From Ruminiclostridium cellobioparum DSM 1351 = ATCC 15832 (GTDB lineage: Bacteria > Bacillota > Clostridia > Acetivibrionales > DSM-1351): 38,606 bases of DNA. Position numbers and translations under genes: made by a program. The stretch is taken from the NCBI RefSeq assembly GCF_000621505.1, contig NZ_JHYD01000053.1, forward strand, positions 1 to 38,606, in the 5' to 3' direction. Within the stretch, counting starts at the first letter, position 1. Each line of letters begins with the position of its first letter. The notes under the pieces are model-generated. The model saw only the letters and a list, made by a program, of their open reading frames with translations. It was not told where the DNA came from and did not search any database. Positions 25,145-33,595 of this stretch are shown piece after piece.

Positions 25145-26896
25145 ATGTCATATACAGCCTTATATAGAAAATGGAGACCCCTTGTTTTTGAGGATGTGGT
25201 AGAGCAGGAACATGTGGTCAGAACTATCAAGAATACCGTAAAATCGGAACGTATCGGACATGCATACCTTTTCTGCGGCACAAGGGGGACGGGAAAAACC
25301 ACTATGGCAAAAATCTTTGCCAGGGCAATAAACTGTCTCAATACCAAAGATGGAGATCCCTGCAATGAATGTGAAATATGCAAAGGTATATTAAATGACT
25401 CTATTCTGGATGTCGTTGAAATAGATGCGGCTTCAAACAACAGCGTGGACAACATCAGGGAAATCAGGGATGAAGTGGTGTATGCACCGTCGCAGGCACG
25501 CTACAAGGTATACATAATCGACGAGGTGCATATGCTCTCAGCAGGGGCTTTTAATGCTCTGCTTAAAACACTGGAGGAACCGCCTGCGCATGTGGTTTTC
25601 ATACTGGCCACCACCGATCCGCATAAATTGCCGGCCACCATACTGTCAAGGTGTCAGAGATTTGATTTTAAAAAGATTACTCCCGGCAGCATAGCCGAAA
25701 GAGTAAAGGTAGTCGCCGGCGCAAGCGGAATATCTCTGGAGGATGACGCGGCCCTGCTGATTGCCAGACTGGCCGACGGCGCCATGAGAGATGCTTTAAG
25801 TATTCTCGACCAGTGTATTTCAGTGGGCAACAAGGACATTACCCATCAGGATGTTCTCAATGTAATAGGGATAGTCAGTGACGATTTTATTTCGGAAATA
25901 GTCGATTATATAAAAGATACAAATGTGGAAGGACTGGTCAACGGTGTTGAAAGGCTGTCCTCAAACGGGCGGGATATCCTCAGGTTTGCATCCGATCTGG
26001 TAATGTATTTCAGAAATCTGCTGCTCTGCAAGATAACTGATAACCCTGCCGGTATTATTGATGTCAGCAGTCAGTATCTCGATAATATGATGCAGCAGTC
26101 TGAAGCCTTTACCAGGGAAAGAATTATTTCAATCATAAAGGAACTGTCAGCCTTTGAATCCCAGCTCAAATACGCCCTGAACCAGAGGGTGTTCCTGGAA
26201 GTGATGCTTATCTCCATAAGCGTAGGGAACTATGGCCAGGGAGAGGGCAATAATGCTCTGGCTGACAGAATAACCGATCTTGAAAATGCCATAAGATCCG
26301 GTGCAGGCGCAGCCCAGCCCCGGAGTGGCAGCGATGCTGCGCCTGCGGCAGGTTTTGCCGCACAGGGCCGGACTTCGGAAAAAGTACTGGACAGAATGCC
26401 GCCGGTTCCCGACGGCGGCGGGGTACAAAATCCCTTTGCACCTCCGTCGGCGGCAGGCAGCAAGGCATCCGGCGGCAGTACTGCTTCAGCCGCCGGCACC
26501 GGGGGAAATAATTTGGCTGCCCATCAGCCTTTGGAAGTCTGGCCGGAGGTAATGACCGAGCTTAAGGCCAGCGGGAGAATGATGCTGGTGACCTATTTAG
26601 CTTCCACGAGGGCTGTGGCAGGTGATGAGTCGACAATACTGGTGGTTTTCCCGGAAGGAGTGGGATCCTTTAAAAATGTTGTGGCAAAGCCCGAGTACGT
26701 CGAGGTGCTTTATAATGTCCTGCAGAAAAAGCTTGGCAGGCAGGTCCGTATCAAGTTTATAGATGAGGAGGAGCTTGGAAACATTGTTCCAGGTCCGGTT
26801 TCGGAAAAAAGTGAGGAGCAGGAAAGTACTTTGTTAAAAAATGCAAGGGAAATTGCAGGTAAACTGAATGTTCACCTTGATATAATAGATGAATAA
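25145..26896 (+). CDS. dnaX: DNA polymerase III subunit gamma/tau
   Basis: A 583-residue clamp-loader ATPase subunit of the replisome. Walker A is GTRGTGKTT (45-53), the zinc cysteines are C64, C73, C76 and C79 (CNECEIC), Walker B is YIIDEVHM (123-130), and the sensor-1 region is FILATTDPHKLP. Clamp-loader domain III runs to about 355. A Gly/Ala/Pro/Ser-rich linker (about 375-450) connects to a C-terminal tau domain (about 455-583) that contacts the polymerase. GAGAGGAAGTGG precedes ATG. The usual neighbours ybaB and recR follow. No A-rich slippery heptamer was noticed, so only one product is expected. Confidence 0.97.
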   Translation: MSYTALYRKWRPLVFEDVVEQEHVVRTIKNTVKSERIGHAYLFCGTRGTGKTTMAKIFARAINCLNTKDGDPCNECEICKGILNDSILDVVEIDAASNNSVDNIREIRDEVVYAPSQARYKVYIIDEVHMLSAGAFNALLKTLEEPPAHVVFILATTDPHKLPATILSRCQRFDFKKITPGSIAERVKVVAGASGISLEDDAALLIARLADGAMRDALSILDQCISVGNKDITHQDVLNVIGIVSDDFISEIVDYIKDTNVEGLVNGVERLSSNGRDILRFASDLVMYFRNLLLCKITDNPAGIIDVSSQYLDNMMQQSEAFTRERIISIIKELSAFESQLKYALNQRVFLEVMLISISVGNYGQGEGNNALADRITDLENAIRSGAGAAQPRSGSDAAPAAGFAAQGRTSEKVLDRMPPVPDGGGVQNPFAPPSAAGSKASGGSTASAAGTGGNNLAAHQPLEVWPEVMTELKASGRMMLVTYLASTRAVAGDESTILVVFPEGVGSFKNVVAKPEYVEVLYNVLQKKLGRQVRIKFIDEEELGNIVPGPVSEKSEEQESTLLKNAREIAGKLNVHLDIIDE

Positions 26897-26987
26897 GTTA
26901 TAATATTAGGGAATGGCTAAATAATGAAATCAGATATTTTATTATTTCGATAATTATAAAAATCCAGTTAACAGGAGGATGTAATAT

Positions 26988-27353
26988 ATGGCAAAAGGCG
27001 GATTTCCAGGAGGCGGCTTTGGCGGAGGCTTCGGCGGCGGAGGAAACATGAATAACCTTATGAAGCAGGCACAAAAGATGCAGAGGGATATGGAAAAGGC
27101 CCAGCAGGAATTGGAGGGTAAAACCGTTGAGGTTTCTGTAGGCGGCGGAGCAATTTCAATAGTTGCAACAGGTAAGAAGGAAATTAAAGAGATTGTTATT
27201 AAACCTGAGGTTGTTGATCCGGATGATGTGGAAATGCTTCAGGATCTCATATTAAGTGCGGTAAACGAAGCACTTAGAAAAGCAGATGAACTTGCAAATT
27301 CAGAGATGGGCAAGATTACTGGAGGCTTAGGCGGATTGCCCGGTCTGTTCTAG
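26988..27353 (+). CDS. ybaB: YbaB/EbfC family nucleoid-associated protein
   Basis: A 121-residue DNA-binding protein that forms a tweezer-like dimer. The N-terminus is unusually glycine-rich ([16 protein letters not shown], 3-18) before the conserved helix [20 protein letters not shown]. The family core [23 protein letters not shown] and the C-terminal helix follow, ending GGLPGLF. AGGAGG is 9 nt upstream. It lies between dnaX and recR as in most Firmicutes. A terminator follows, so recR may be separately promoted. Confidence 0.95.
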   Translation: MAKGGFPGGGFGGGFGGGGNMNNLMKQAQKMQRDMEKAQQELEGKTVEVSVGGGAISIVATGKKEIKEIVIKPEVVDPDDVEMLQDLILSAVNEALRKADELANSEMGKITGGLGGLPGLF

Positions 27354-27382
27354 GATTTTGCGCAAATAAATTTTTCTATGGC

Positions 27383-27406
27383 AAAAGCGCCCGTCAGGGC
27401 GTTTTT
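27383..27406 (+). terminator. Terminator between ybaB and recR
   Basis: CGCCC (27388-27392) and GGGCG (27397-27401) pair around GTCA, flanked by AAAAG and TTTTT. Confidence 0.8.
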
Positions 27407-27499
27407 GTTAGCTGTTGAAATTATTTTTATGCACAATAAAATGTCATATAACCATCATATTGGTGCACTATAAAGTACACCGGGAGCACGGAGGGTAAA

Positions 27500-28099
27500 A
27501 TGGATTATTTCGCAGTTCCTGTTGCAAAACTTGTAGAGGAATTTCAGAAGCTGCCCGGTATTGGACACAAGTCTGCACAAAGACTGGCTTTTCATGTTAT
27601 CAACATGCCGATGGAAAAGGTTCAGGGACTGGCTAATTCAATACTGGATGCAAAGCAAAAAACAAAATACTGTTCGGTTTGCAGCAATCTGACCGATACC
27701 GACCCATGCCCTTTGTGCAGCGGCAACTCCAGGGACAAATCCGCTATCTGCGTTGTACAGGATGCAAGGGATGTTGTGGCTATGGAACGCACCAGGGAGT
27801 TTAAAGGTTTGTATCATGTCCTGCACGGGGCAATTTCTCCCATGCTGGGCATAGGACCGGAAGAAATTCGTATAAAAGAGCTGATCAGAAGACTGGGAGA
27901 CGGGCAGGTCAAGGAAGTAATTTTAGCAACCAACCCCAATGTGGAGGGGGAAGCCACCGCCATGTACATTTCAAAGCTGATTAAGCCACTGGGTATAAAA
28001 ACTACCCGGATAGCCCACGGAATCCCTGTGGGAGGAGATCTTGAATACGCTGATGAGGTTACGCTGGCAAAGGCCCTGGAAGGCAGGCGGGAGATATAA
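27500..28099 (+). CDS. recR: Recombination mediator protein RecR
   Basis: A 199-residue RecFOR-pathway protein that helps load RecA on gapped DNA. A helix-hairpin-helix lies at about 12-30 ([14 protein letters not shown]). A C4 zinc finger uses C58, C61, C70 and C73. The Toprim domain begins [14 protein letters not shown] and includes the acidic [14 protein letters not shown] motif; the C-terminal [20 protein letters not shown] is the Walker B-like region. Length is standard. GGAGGGTAAA precedes the ATG. Confidence 0.97.
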   Translation: MDYFAVPVAKLVEEFQKLPGIGHKSAQRLAFHVINMPMEKVQGLANSILDAKQKTKYCSVCSNLTDTDPCPLCSGNSRDKSAICVVQDARDVVAMERTREFKGLYHVLHGAISPMLGIGPEEIRIKELIRRLGDGQVKEVILATNPNVEGEATAMYISKLIKPLGIKTTRIAHGIPVGGDLEYADEVTLAKALEGRREI

Positions 28100-28201
28100 C
28101 GTCAGTTCCGGGGTTACGGCAAAAAAGAGTTTTACTGCATGGTAAAAGAGTTTTATCATCAGATAAAAAAAGTTTAATCAGAAGTCATAGGAAATTGCAA
28201 A

Positions 28202-28223
28202 GTAAAAATCAAGGAATTTTTAC
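28202..28223. terminator. AT-rich hairpin after recR
   Basis: GTAAAAAT and the ATTTTTAC end of GAATTTTTAC pair around a short loop, about 100 bp after recR and upstream of the next promoter. It is a weak terminator candidate. Confidence 0.35.
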
Positions 28224-28272
28224 TATTGGAAAATGCAATGGTACTATGGCTTTTTGCTTGTCTGCCAGTTGT

Positions 28273-28301
28273 TTGACCATATGGAAGATTATTGATATTA
28301 T
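28273..28301 (+). promoter_or_regulatory. SigA promoter of the adenylyltransferase gene
   Basis: TTGACC (28273-28278), a 17-bp spacer and TATTAT (28296-28301) give a start near 28308 and a 46-nt leader. The gene therefore has its own promoter, separate from recR. Confidence 0.7.
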
Positions 28302-28353
28302 TAGTGTATTAAAAAGAGCTGAAAGAGGCTGGGTTATAAAAACAGGAGGTTCT

Positions 28354-29229
28354 ATGCGTACAGAGCAGGATATGTTTGATTTAATATTAAATATCGCCGA
28401 AAAGGATAAACGAGTTTGTGCAGTTTTTATGAACGGTTCAAGAACCAATCCTAATGCTGTAAAGGATATTTTTCAGGATTATGATATTGTATATGTTGTT
28501 GAGGAAACGAAATCATTTCGTGAAGACAGGCAGTGGATCGACCAATTTGGTGAACGGTTGTATATGCAGTATCCTGAAGAAAATTCGTATTATCCAAGTG
28601 ATATGGAAAATTGCTATGGCTGGCTGATTCAATTTGCTGACGGAAACCGTCTTGATTTGCATGTATGCACATTAAACCAAGCACTTAAAGGAATTAAAGA
28701 AGACAGGCTTTGCAGGATACTGCTTGATAAGGATAAATATCTGCCCGATATTCCGGAAGCAACCGATGAGGATTATTGGATAAAGAAACCCACAGAAGTT
28801 CAATTTCTAGATACATGCAATGAATTCTGGTGGTGTCTTAATAATGTAGCCAAAGGTTTGTGGCGGGAAGAAGTACCATATGTTATGGACATGCTGAATT
28901 TAGTTGTCCGGCCTCAGCTAATACGTCTTTTGGGTTGGAAAATCGGATATAAAACAAATTTCACTGTCAGTATTGGGAAGTCGGGCAAATATATGTATAA
29001 ATGGCTGGAAGAAAATAATTGGAACGCATTCTTGAAAACCTACCCTTCAGGAGTTATAAAAAATATTTGGGAGGCAGTTTTTATCATGTGTGATTTATTT
29101 GATGATATTGCCAGAGAGATATCTCATACTATGAATATTAAGTATAACGAAACTGAGGCAAATAACAGTTTGAAATTTTTAAAAGATGTTCATGTTTTAC
29201 CCAAAGACGCTAAAGAAATATATTTATAG
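28354..29229 (+). CDS. aadE: Aminoglycoside 6-adenylyltransferase (ANT(6), AadE/AadK-like)
   Basis: A 291-residue nucleotidyltransferase that would adenylate streptomycin at position 6. The motif GSR at 28-30 and the metal-binding D42-x-D44 in FQDYDIVYVV form the pol-beta-type active site. The blocks MRTEQDMFDLI, LIQFADGNRLDLHV, CNEFWWCLNNVAKGLWREE and LPKDA near the end are those of AadE/AadK. ATG 28354 with AGGAGG 4 nt upstream is clearly better than an upstream in-frame start. It is chromosomal, with base composition like its neighbours and no mobile element beside it, so it is likely intrinsic, as aadK is in Bacillus. Actual resistance is not shown by sequence. Confidence 0.9.
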   Translation: MRTEQDMFDLILNIAEKDKRVCAVFMNGSRTNPNAVKDIFQDYDIVYVVEETKSFREDRQWIDQFGERLYMQYPEENSYYPSDMENCYGWLIQFADGNRLDLHVCTLNQALKGIKEDRLCRILLDKDKYLPDIPEATDEDYWIKKPTEVQFLDTCNEFWWCLNNVAKGLWREEVPYVMDMLNLVVRPQLIRLLGWKIGYKTNFTVSIGKSGKYMYKWLEENNWNAFLKTYPSGVIKNIWEAVFIMCDLFDDIAREISHTMNIKYNETEANNSLKFLKDVHVLPKDAKEIYL

Positions 29230-29372
29230 AATATTTATCAGGGACGTAATGCTTCATTCAGAAAAGGTATGGAGCAATTCGCAGCAGGGAAAATGTCGGA
29301 TTTTGATTAAGTCTACCTGTGTATTTCAGATATGTTTTCAAAACTTTCAATGTTGTTACAACACTATACATC

Positions 29373-29396
29373 AACTGTATATATAACTGTATATAT
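29373..29396 (+). repeat. Two exact 12-bp tandem repeats
   Basis: AACTGTATATAT occurs twice in a row in the AT-rich gap (29230-29492) before the next gene pair. That gap also holds the palindrome ATTATTCGAATAGAATAAT (about 29420-29438). Nothing else is seen there. Confidence 0.6.
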
Positions 29397-29492
29397 AATT
29401 GAACTTTGCGGAAAATATAATATTATTCGAATAGAATAATTAACCAGAATGTGATAAAATACCAAGTAAAATAAACGGAAGAAGGATGAAGA

Positions 29493-29843
29493 ATGTCGAA
29501 AAGCGTAGATGGTTCAAAAAAAGCTGAGATTACCATGCGTATGTCCGAATTTGAGATGCCCCCCATGCAGGATGTATTATTTGTGGGCAGGAGGGCACCC
29601 ATCGGTCCGGAGGCAGCAAGACGTATGGTAGATATATTGTCTCCGGAACAGTACGAAATTATAAAGGTGGACCATCCGGTTATAGAGGCAATGGTTGTAA
29701 GAAAGGCCCTTTTCAGCATGCTTCCGAAAGAAAAACTGGTTGGACTTATGCTGGAGGAAGGGGAGCAGGTTGCTAACGAAGCAACAATAGTTAAAGCACA
29801 GGTGAATATTGTGCTTCATGTTAGCAAAGCAATAGATTTATGA
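29493..29843 (+). CDS. Conserved-looking small protein of unknown function, coupled to a CBS-GGDEF gene
   Basis: A 116-residue soluble protein without signal or membrane segment. It begins MSKSVDGSKKAEITMRMSEF, then mostly helical-looking sequence (MQDVLFVGRRAPIGPEAARRMVDILSP, MLEEGEQVANEATIVKAQ). No family is recognised. GAAGAAGG is 7-9 nt upstream. The stop overlaps the ATG of the next gene by four bases (ATGA), which strongly suggests the two proteins are made together and act together, perhaps as a partner or regulator of the diguanylate cyclase-like protein. Confidence 0.7.
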   Translation: MSKSVDGSKKAEITMRMSEFEMPPMQDVLFVGRRAPIGPEAARRMVDILSPEQYEIIKVDHPVIEAMVVRKALFSMLPKEKLVGLMLEEGEQVANEATIVKAQVNIVLHVSKAIDL

Positions 29844-30706
29844 TAAGAAAAGTTTTTGAAATTATGATAAAAGACTATACAACGGTTGATGCCTTTTGGG
29901 GAATCAGGCGGATTCAGAAGATAGTAGAAAAAGATCATTACGACTGTTTTCCGGTCATTGAAAATGGAGAGATTGTTGGAATCCTGACCAGGAATGATTT
30001 GATAACGGCTCATCCCAACAGGATTGTACTGGATGCCATGTCGGGAAGATGCAAGTATATTGATGAGAACGAATCTGTTTGGAGTGCAAAGGAACTTTTT
30101 GAAGATGAGAGCAGCCAGATTCTTATTGTTACCCACGGGGATGAGGTCACCGGGGTAATAACGAAAAGTGCTGTTGACATTGAAATTGGCAAGCACGTTG
30201 ATATGCTGACGGGTTTATATAAAAGCAGCTACATTATACATAAATCTCAAAAACTCCTGGATCAGGGCGGAGAGATATCCATCATATTTTTTGATGTGAA
30301 TAACTTTGGATATATCAATAAAAAATATGGGCATACCGTAGGGGATAATATTTTAAAGGAAATTTCCAAAATTCTTAAAGAGTGTGTGCCGGCAGACACA
30401 TTCCTCTGCAGATACGGCGGTGATGAATTTGCCCTTTTAACGGGTAAATGTGCAGAGGACTGCGAGGTACTGGCACAGTCGGTATTGAACAGGGTCAGAC
30501 AACATAACTTTATTGGTGATATAAGTGTCGGGATTTCAGCGGGAATTGCCGGAGGAAAGAAGAGGTGCAATTCAAGAGACGGGGATATGTACAAAAACAT
30601 TACAAATCTCATTAATCTTGCAAGCCTTGCTTCCACAAAGGCAAAAAAGGAAAAGGAAAATCTGGTGTTGGGATTCAGCGGAACTATTGATGAAATGGCC
30701 ATATAA
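29840..30706 (+). CDS. CBS-pair / GGDEF domain protein, putative diguanylate cyclase
   Basis: A 288-residue cytosolic protein. Two CBS motifs (about 5-60 with FPVIENGEIVGILTRNDLI, and 64-117 with QILIVTHGDEVTGVITKSAV) form a Bateman module that usually binds an adenine nucleotide. The GGDEF domain follows (about 120-280) with substrate region FFDVNNFGYINKKYGHTVGD and intact GGDEF at 193-197. The RxxD inhibitory site is absent (VPAD there), so no product inhibition of the usual kind. It could make c-di-GMP in response to AMP/ATP or SAM-type ligands bound by CBS; the ligand is inferred. It overlaps the upstream gene by 4 bp. Confidence 0.88.
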   Translation: MIRKVFEIMIKDYTTVDAFWGIRRIQKIVEKDHYDCFPVIENGEIVGILTRNDLITAHPNRIVLDAMSGRCKYIDENESVWSAKELFEDESSQILIVTHGDEVTGVITKSAVDIEIGKHVDMLTGLYKSSYIIHKSQKLLDQGGEISIIFFDVNNFGYINKKYGHTVGDNILKEISKILKECVPADTFLCRYGGDEFALLTGKCAEDCEVLAQSVLNRVRQHNFIGDISVGISAGIAGGKKRCNSRDGDMYKNITNLINLASLASTKAKKEKENLVLGFSGTIDEMAI

Positions 30707-30806
30707 GGCCGGTAAAGCCGGTTGATTTATTCTTTATTGAATATTTATTATTATATTTGGAACTTTTTATAATATCCATCGTCAAAAGTATTCGAGGTGG
30801 GAAATT

Positions 30807-31046
30807 ATGAAAAAAGTCAAGGTTTTGTTAAGTGCTTTTACATTAACTGCTATTACTTCAGTTTTTTTACCGTCAATTTGTGTTGCTGAAATCTCAAATG
30901 AGGCAAACAGTTTAAAAAATGCCGGGATCAATCAGACTATAGATAAAAAGGCATTTATTTCTCCGAATTATAATTGTGACCCCAAAATGCTGATTCCGGG
31001 CAATCCTGATATTGATCCCAGGTTCCTTTTGAAACAGTTACCATAA
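30807..31046 (+). CDS. Small secreted peptide, unknown
   Basis: A 79-residue protein with a clear signal peptide (KK start, LLSAFTLTAITSVFLPSICV core, likely cut after CVA near 29). The mature peptide is about 50 residues, with NCDPKMLIPGNPDIDPRFLL at its end. It has one or two cysteines and no known family. GAGGTGGG lies 6-8 nt before ATG. It has its own small gap on either side and no obvious export or processing partner nearby. It may be a surface or signalling peptide; this is a guess. Confidence 0.6.
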   Translation: MKKVKVLLSAFTLTAITSVFLPSICVAEISNEANSLKNAGINQTIDKKAFISPNYNCDPKMLIPGNPDIDPRFLLKQLP

Positions 31047-31258
31047 AACAAAAGATTTATAGAGTCTAGCAGTGGTTTCATGGGCATGCATAAGCTTAAG
31101 GTTGGAGCCAAAGGAATTCTCGCATCGGAATTTGGACATATATATAGAATAAAGGAAGAGAACACTTGTTCTCTTGGCCCTCCTGTATTATACTATTTAT
31201 TGGATGTGTAACGGATATTGATTACATATCCAATAAGTATAAAATGGAGGGTATTTTA

Positions 31259-31813
31259 GTGATGGAGGTCTATAAAAAGTGTCCTGAGTACAGGTCAAAA
31301 CTTATTACGCTGAGAAAAACTGTTACGGAAGATGCAGAGGAACTGTTAAAATGCTACTCCGACGAAAATGCAGTACCGTTATTTAACTCGGACAACTGCC
31401 ATGGAGATGATTTTCACTATACAACTATTGAGAGAATGAGGCAGGCCATAAATTTCTGGGATTTTTCCTATGACAACGGATACTTTGTCAGATGGACAGT
31501 GATTCTTAAAGGTACTTCTGACAAAATAGGGACTGTGGAGATGTTTCACAGGATTGCAGAAGATGAGTTCAACCATTTTGGAGTACTGAGGATTGATTTA
31601 CAGAGTAAATTTGAGAATCAACAAATCATTGATGAGATTTTGGAAATAGCCAATGAAAATTTTTATAGGGAATTTGATGTTGAAGCAATTCTAACCAAGG
31701 CTGTTCCCTCTGCTGTAGAACGTATAGCCTCTCTGCGGAAAAATGGGTTTGACAGTTTGAACAGGAAACTCATGATATATGATGATTATTTTGTAAGAGT
31801 TCAAAAACCATGA
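31259..31813 (+). CDS. GNAT-like acetyltransferase
   Basis: A 184-residue cytosolic protein resembling RimJ/RimL-type N-acetyltransferases: ITLRKTVTEDAEELLKCYSD at the start, then strands around KIGTVEMFHRIAEDEFNHFGVLRIDL and a C-terminal AVERIASLRKNGF that matches the end of the acetyl-CoA fold. The usual Q/RxxGxG/A loop is not well conserved, so activity is uncertain. GTG 31259 is preferred, with GGAGG 8 nt upstream; ATG 31262 is the alternative. A much longer in-frame start at 31166 lacks a ribosome-binding site. Confidence 0.65.
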   Translation: MMEVYKKCPEYRSKLITLRKTVTEDAEELLKCYSDENAVPLFNSDNCHGDDFHYTTIERMRQAINFWDFSYDNGYFVRWTVILKGTSDKIGTVEMFHRIAEDEFNHFGVLRIDLQSKFENQQIIDEILEIANENFYREFDVEAILTKAVPSAVERIASLRKNGFDSLNRKLMIYDDYFVRVQKP

Positions 31814-31881
31814 ACAGCAGTGCCCGACAAAGATCTTTGCATCGGCAGACAGTTAAATATATTTAAATCAAAATTTATAAT

Positions 31882-31911
31882 AAGCTCGAATAATGTTGAA
31901 TATTCGAGCTT
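31882..31911. terminator. Hairpin terminator after the GNAT-like gene
   Basis: AAGCTCGAATA and TATTCGAGCTT form a perfect 11-bp stem with an 8-nt loop, followed by TATGCTTG. Confidence 0.6.
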
Positions 31912-31913
31912 TA

Positions 31914-32286
31914 TGCTTGTTAAAACAGTCCGATTAGCATAGAATATTATATAAATTAATGGATTCAATTGCAAAAGGGTTCGATTACTATAGAGTACTT
32001 CTGAGACTTTAACAACTTCGGGAAATAGTGCAGAATATAATTATAAACTTATCGGGATTACTTTAATATCAGCAAAAGTCGGAGGTTAATGACTGCAGAA
32101 AACGTGTATGACTTTAAAGGAGAGCATTTGGGATGTTAATCGGCAGATTGGATATTTTCCACAAAAACTTTAGCTTATTAAAGTATAATACTATTAATTG
32201 CATCCAATATTTTTTAAAAAACCTTATTATATAATAGTACATAATGAAGTAGCCATTTGTAAAAATGGACATGGGAGTGATTAGTA
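31914..32286 (+). other. Gap upstream of the membrane GGDEF gene
   Basis: This 373-bp AT-rich stretch has no convincing gene. One 16-codon frame at 32089-32139 (MTAENVYDFKGEHLGC) has a GGAGG only 3 nt before its ATG and may be a leader peptide or chance. Several TATAAT-like boxes occur (near 32182, 32229), consistent with a promoter for the following gene. No c-di-GMP riboswitch was recognised. Confidence 0.4.
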
Positions 32287-33483
32287 TTGCTTTTTAGTAT
32301 TATCCTGGAATCATATTCAGCGCTGTTATCCTCATTAACTATCTGTTACATAATATATAGACTAAATACCGACCTGAAAAAAGTTCCTTTGATAAACTAT
32401 GTCTTCAGCAGCTTGTCCATAGCTTCTATTGTTGCTCTGATCAATGTAACAATGCCGGATTCAATCATGGGCATCAAAATAATAGGTTATATTTTGGCTA
32501 CTGTGTTTATTATAATGATATTTTGTAAACACAATATGTACTACACTTCGGTTTCGGCTCTTTTCGGCCTGCTTACACTTGGTTTCGGGGAACTGCTGGT
32601 GACACTTGTTTATATTTATCCGCTGAAACTGGATAAATCAGAGTTCAGGAGCAGTTTTATTCATGTTACGGTTGGAGATCTTTTGATATTTTTGTTTTCC
32701 TATTTAATCCTGAAGTTTATTTCCGATGATTTTATAAAAGCACGTAAAAGGATTTATAAAAATAACAAACGCTTTATGGTTTTACTCTTCGGGAACCTGA
32801 TAACGGTTTTTGTAATACTCATATTCTTATTCAGCCTGTTCGATTATACAACGGAGTTCCAGAATAATATCACCCAAAGCGGCAGGGTTTATATGAATGT
32901 TATAATCATAGTGGCAGTATTGATAGCCTCAATAGGCGGAACCATATACCTCATAAATTATTTCCTGCTCAACAGGATAAAATATGACAGATTGAAGATG
33001 AACAATCTGAAGGATGTAATGACCGGAACACTTAACAGAGGTTCGGGGCTTAAGTTCATAGAAGAGCAGCTGGAGTTGTGCAAAGAGCAGAGAAGGAATC
33101 TGACGGTATGCTATATCGATGTAAATGATTTAAAGGTTATCAATGATATGCTTGGACACAGAGAGGGAGATTTTCTTATAAAGACGGTTATATGCACCAT
33201 TAAAAATAATATAAGGGAAACCGATGTGATAAGCAGGCTTGGCGGAGATGAATTTGTTATTGTGTTTCCGGGTTGTACAATGGAATATTCCGAGAAGGTC
33301 ATGGGCAGGATATCAGGGGAATTAAAACAGTTAAAGCCGTTTTCAAATAAGGACTATACAATCAGCATCAGCTATGGATTTTCCCAGTATGACGGGGAAG
33401 CGGATATAACGGTCGAGGGCTTGCTGGACATGGCAGACCGCCAGATGTACCGGAACAAAAGGGCAATCAAGGCCATGGTTTAA
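32287..33483 (+). CDS. Membrane-bound GGDEF protein, putative diguanylate cyclase
   Basis: A 398-residue protein with an N-terminal membrane domain of six to seven helices (about 1-228), then a GGDEF domain (about 235-395). The substrate-binding part reads CYIDVNDLKVINDMLGHREGD. RLGGDEF contains an intact GGDEF at 319-323. The inhibitory I-site RETD (310-313) is placed exactly five residues upstream, so the enzyme should be active and product-inhibited. TTG 32287 is the start, with GGGAG 9 nt upstream. The membrane part looks like a 7TM-type input domain of unknown ligand. No EAL/HD-GYP gene is near. Confidence 0.9.
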   Translation: MLFSIILESYSALLSSLTICYIIYRLNTDLKKVPLINYVFSSLSIASIVALINVTMPDSIMGIKIIGYILATVFIIMIFCKHNMYYTSVSALFGLLTLGFGELLVTLVYIYPLKLDKSEFRSSFIHVTVGDLLIFLFSYLILKFISDDFIKARKRIYKNNKRFMVLLFGNLITVFVILIFLFSLFDYTTEFQNNITQSGRVYMNVIIIVAVLIASIGGTIYLINYFLLNRIKYDRLKMNNLKDVMTGTLNRGSGLKFIEEQLELCKEQRRNLTVCYIDVNDLKVINDMLGHREGDFLIKTVICTIKNNIRETDVISRLGGDEFVIVFPGCTMEYSEKVMGRISGELKQLKPFSNKDYTISISYGFSQYDGEADITVEGLLDMADRQMYRNKRAIKAMV

Positions 33484-33595
33484 AAATTTCATTTGGAATT
33501 CACCGGCCCTTCACAATTATTTTCAGGAGATGATGTATAATAATATCATTCCGGAAATGGCGTGAAGGGTCTTTCCAATATAAGAGGGTGACTGT

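Noticed and set aside
25145-26896. Programmed frameshift in dnaX producing a short gamma form
   Set aside because: No A-rich slippery heptamer with a following stem was noticed at the expected place.
31090-31212. Short plus-strand frame upstream of the GNAT-like gene (MHKLKVGAKGILASEFGHIY...)
   Set aside because: No ribosome-binding site was seen and no family recognised; might be a gene remnant but cannot be supported.
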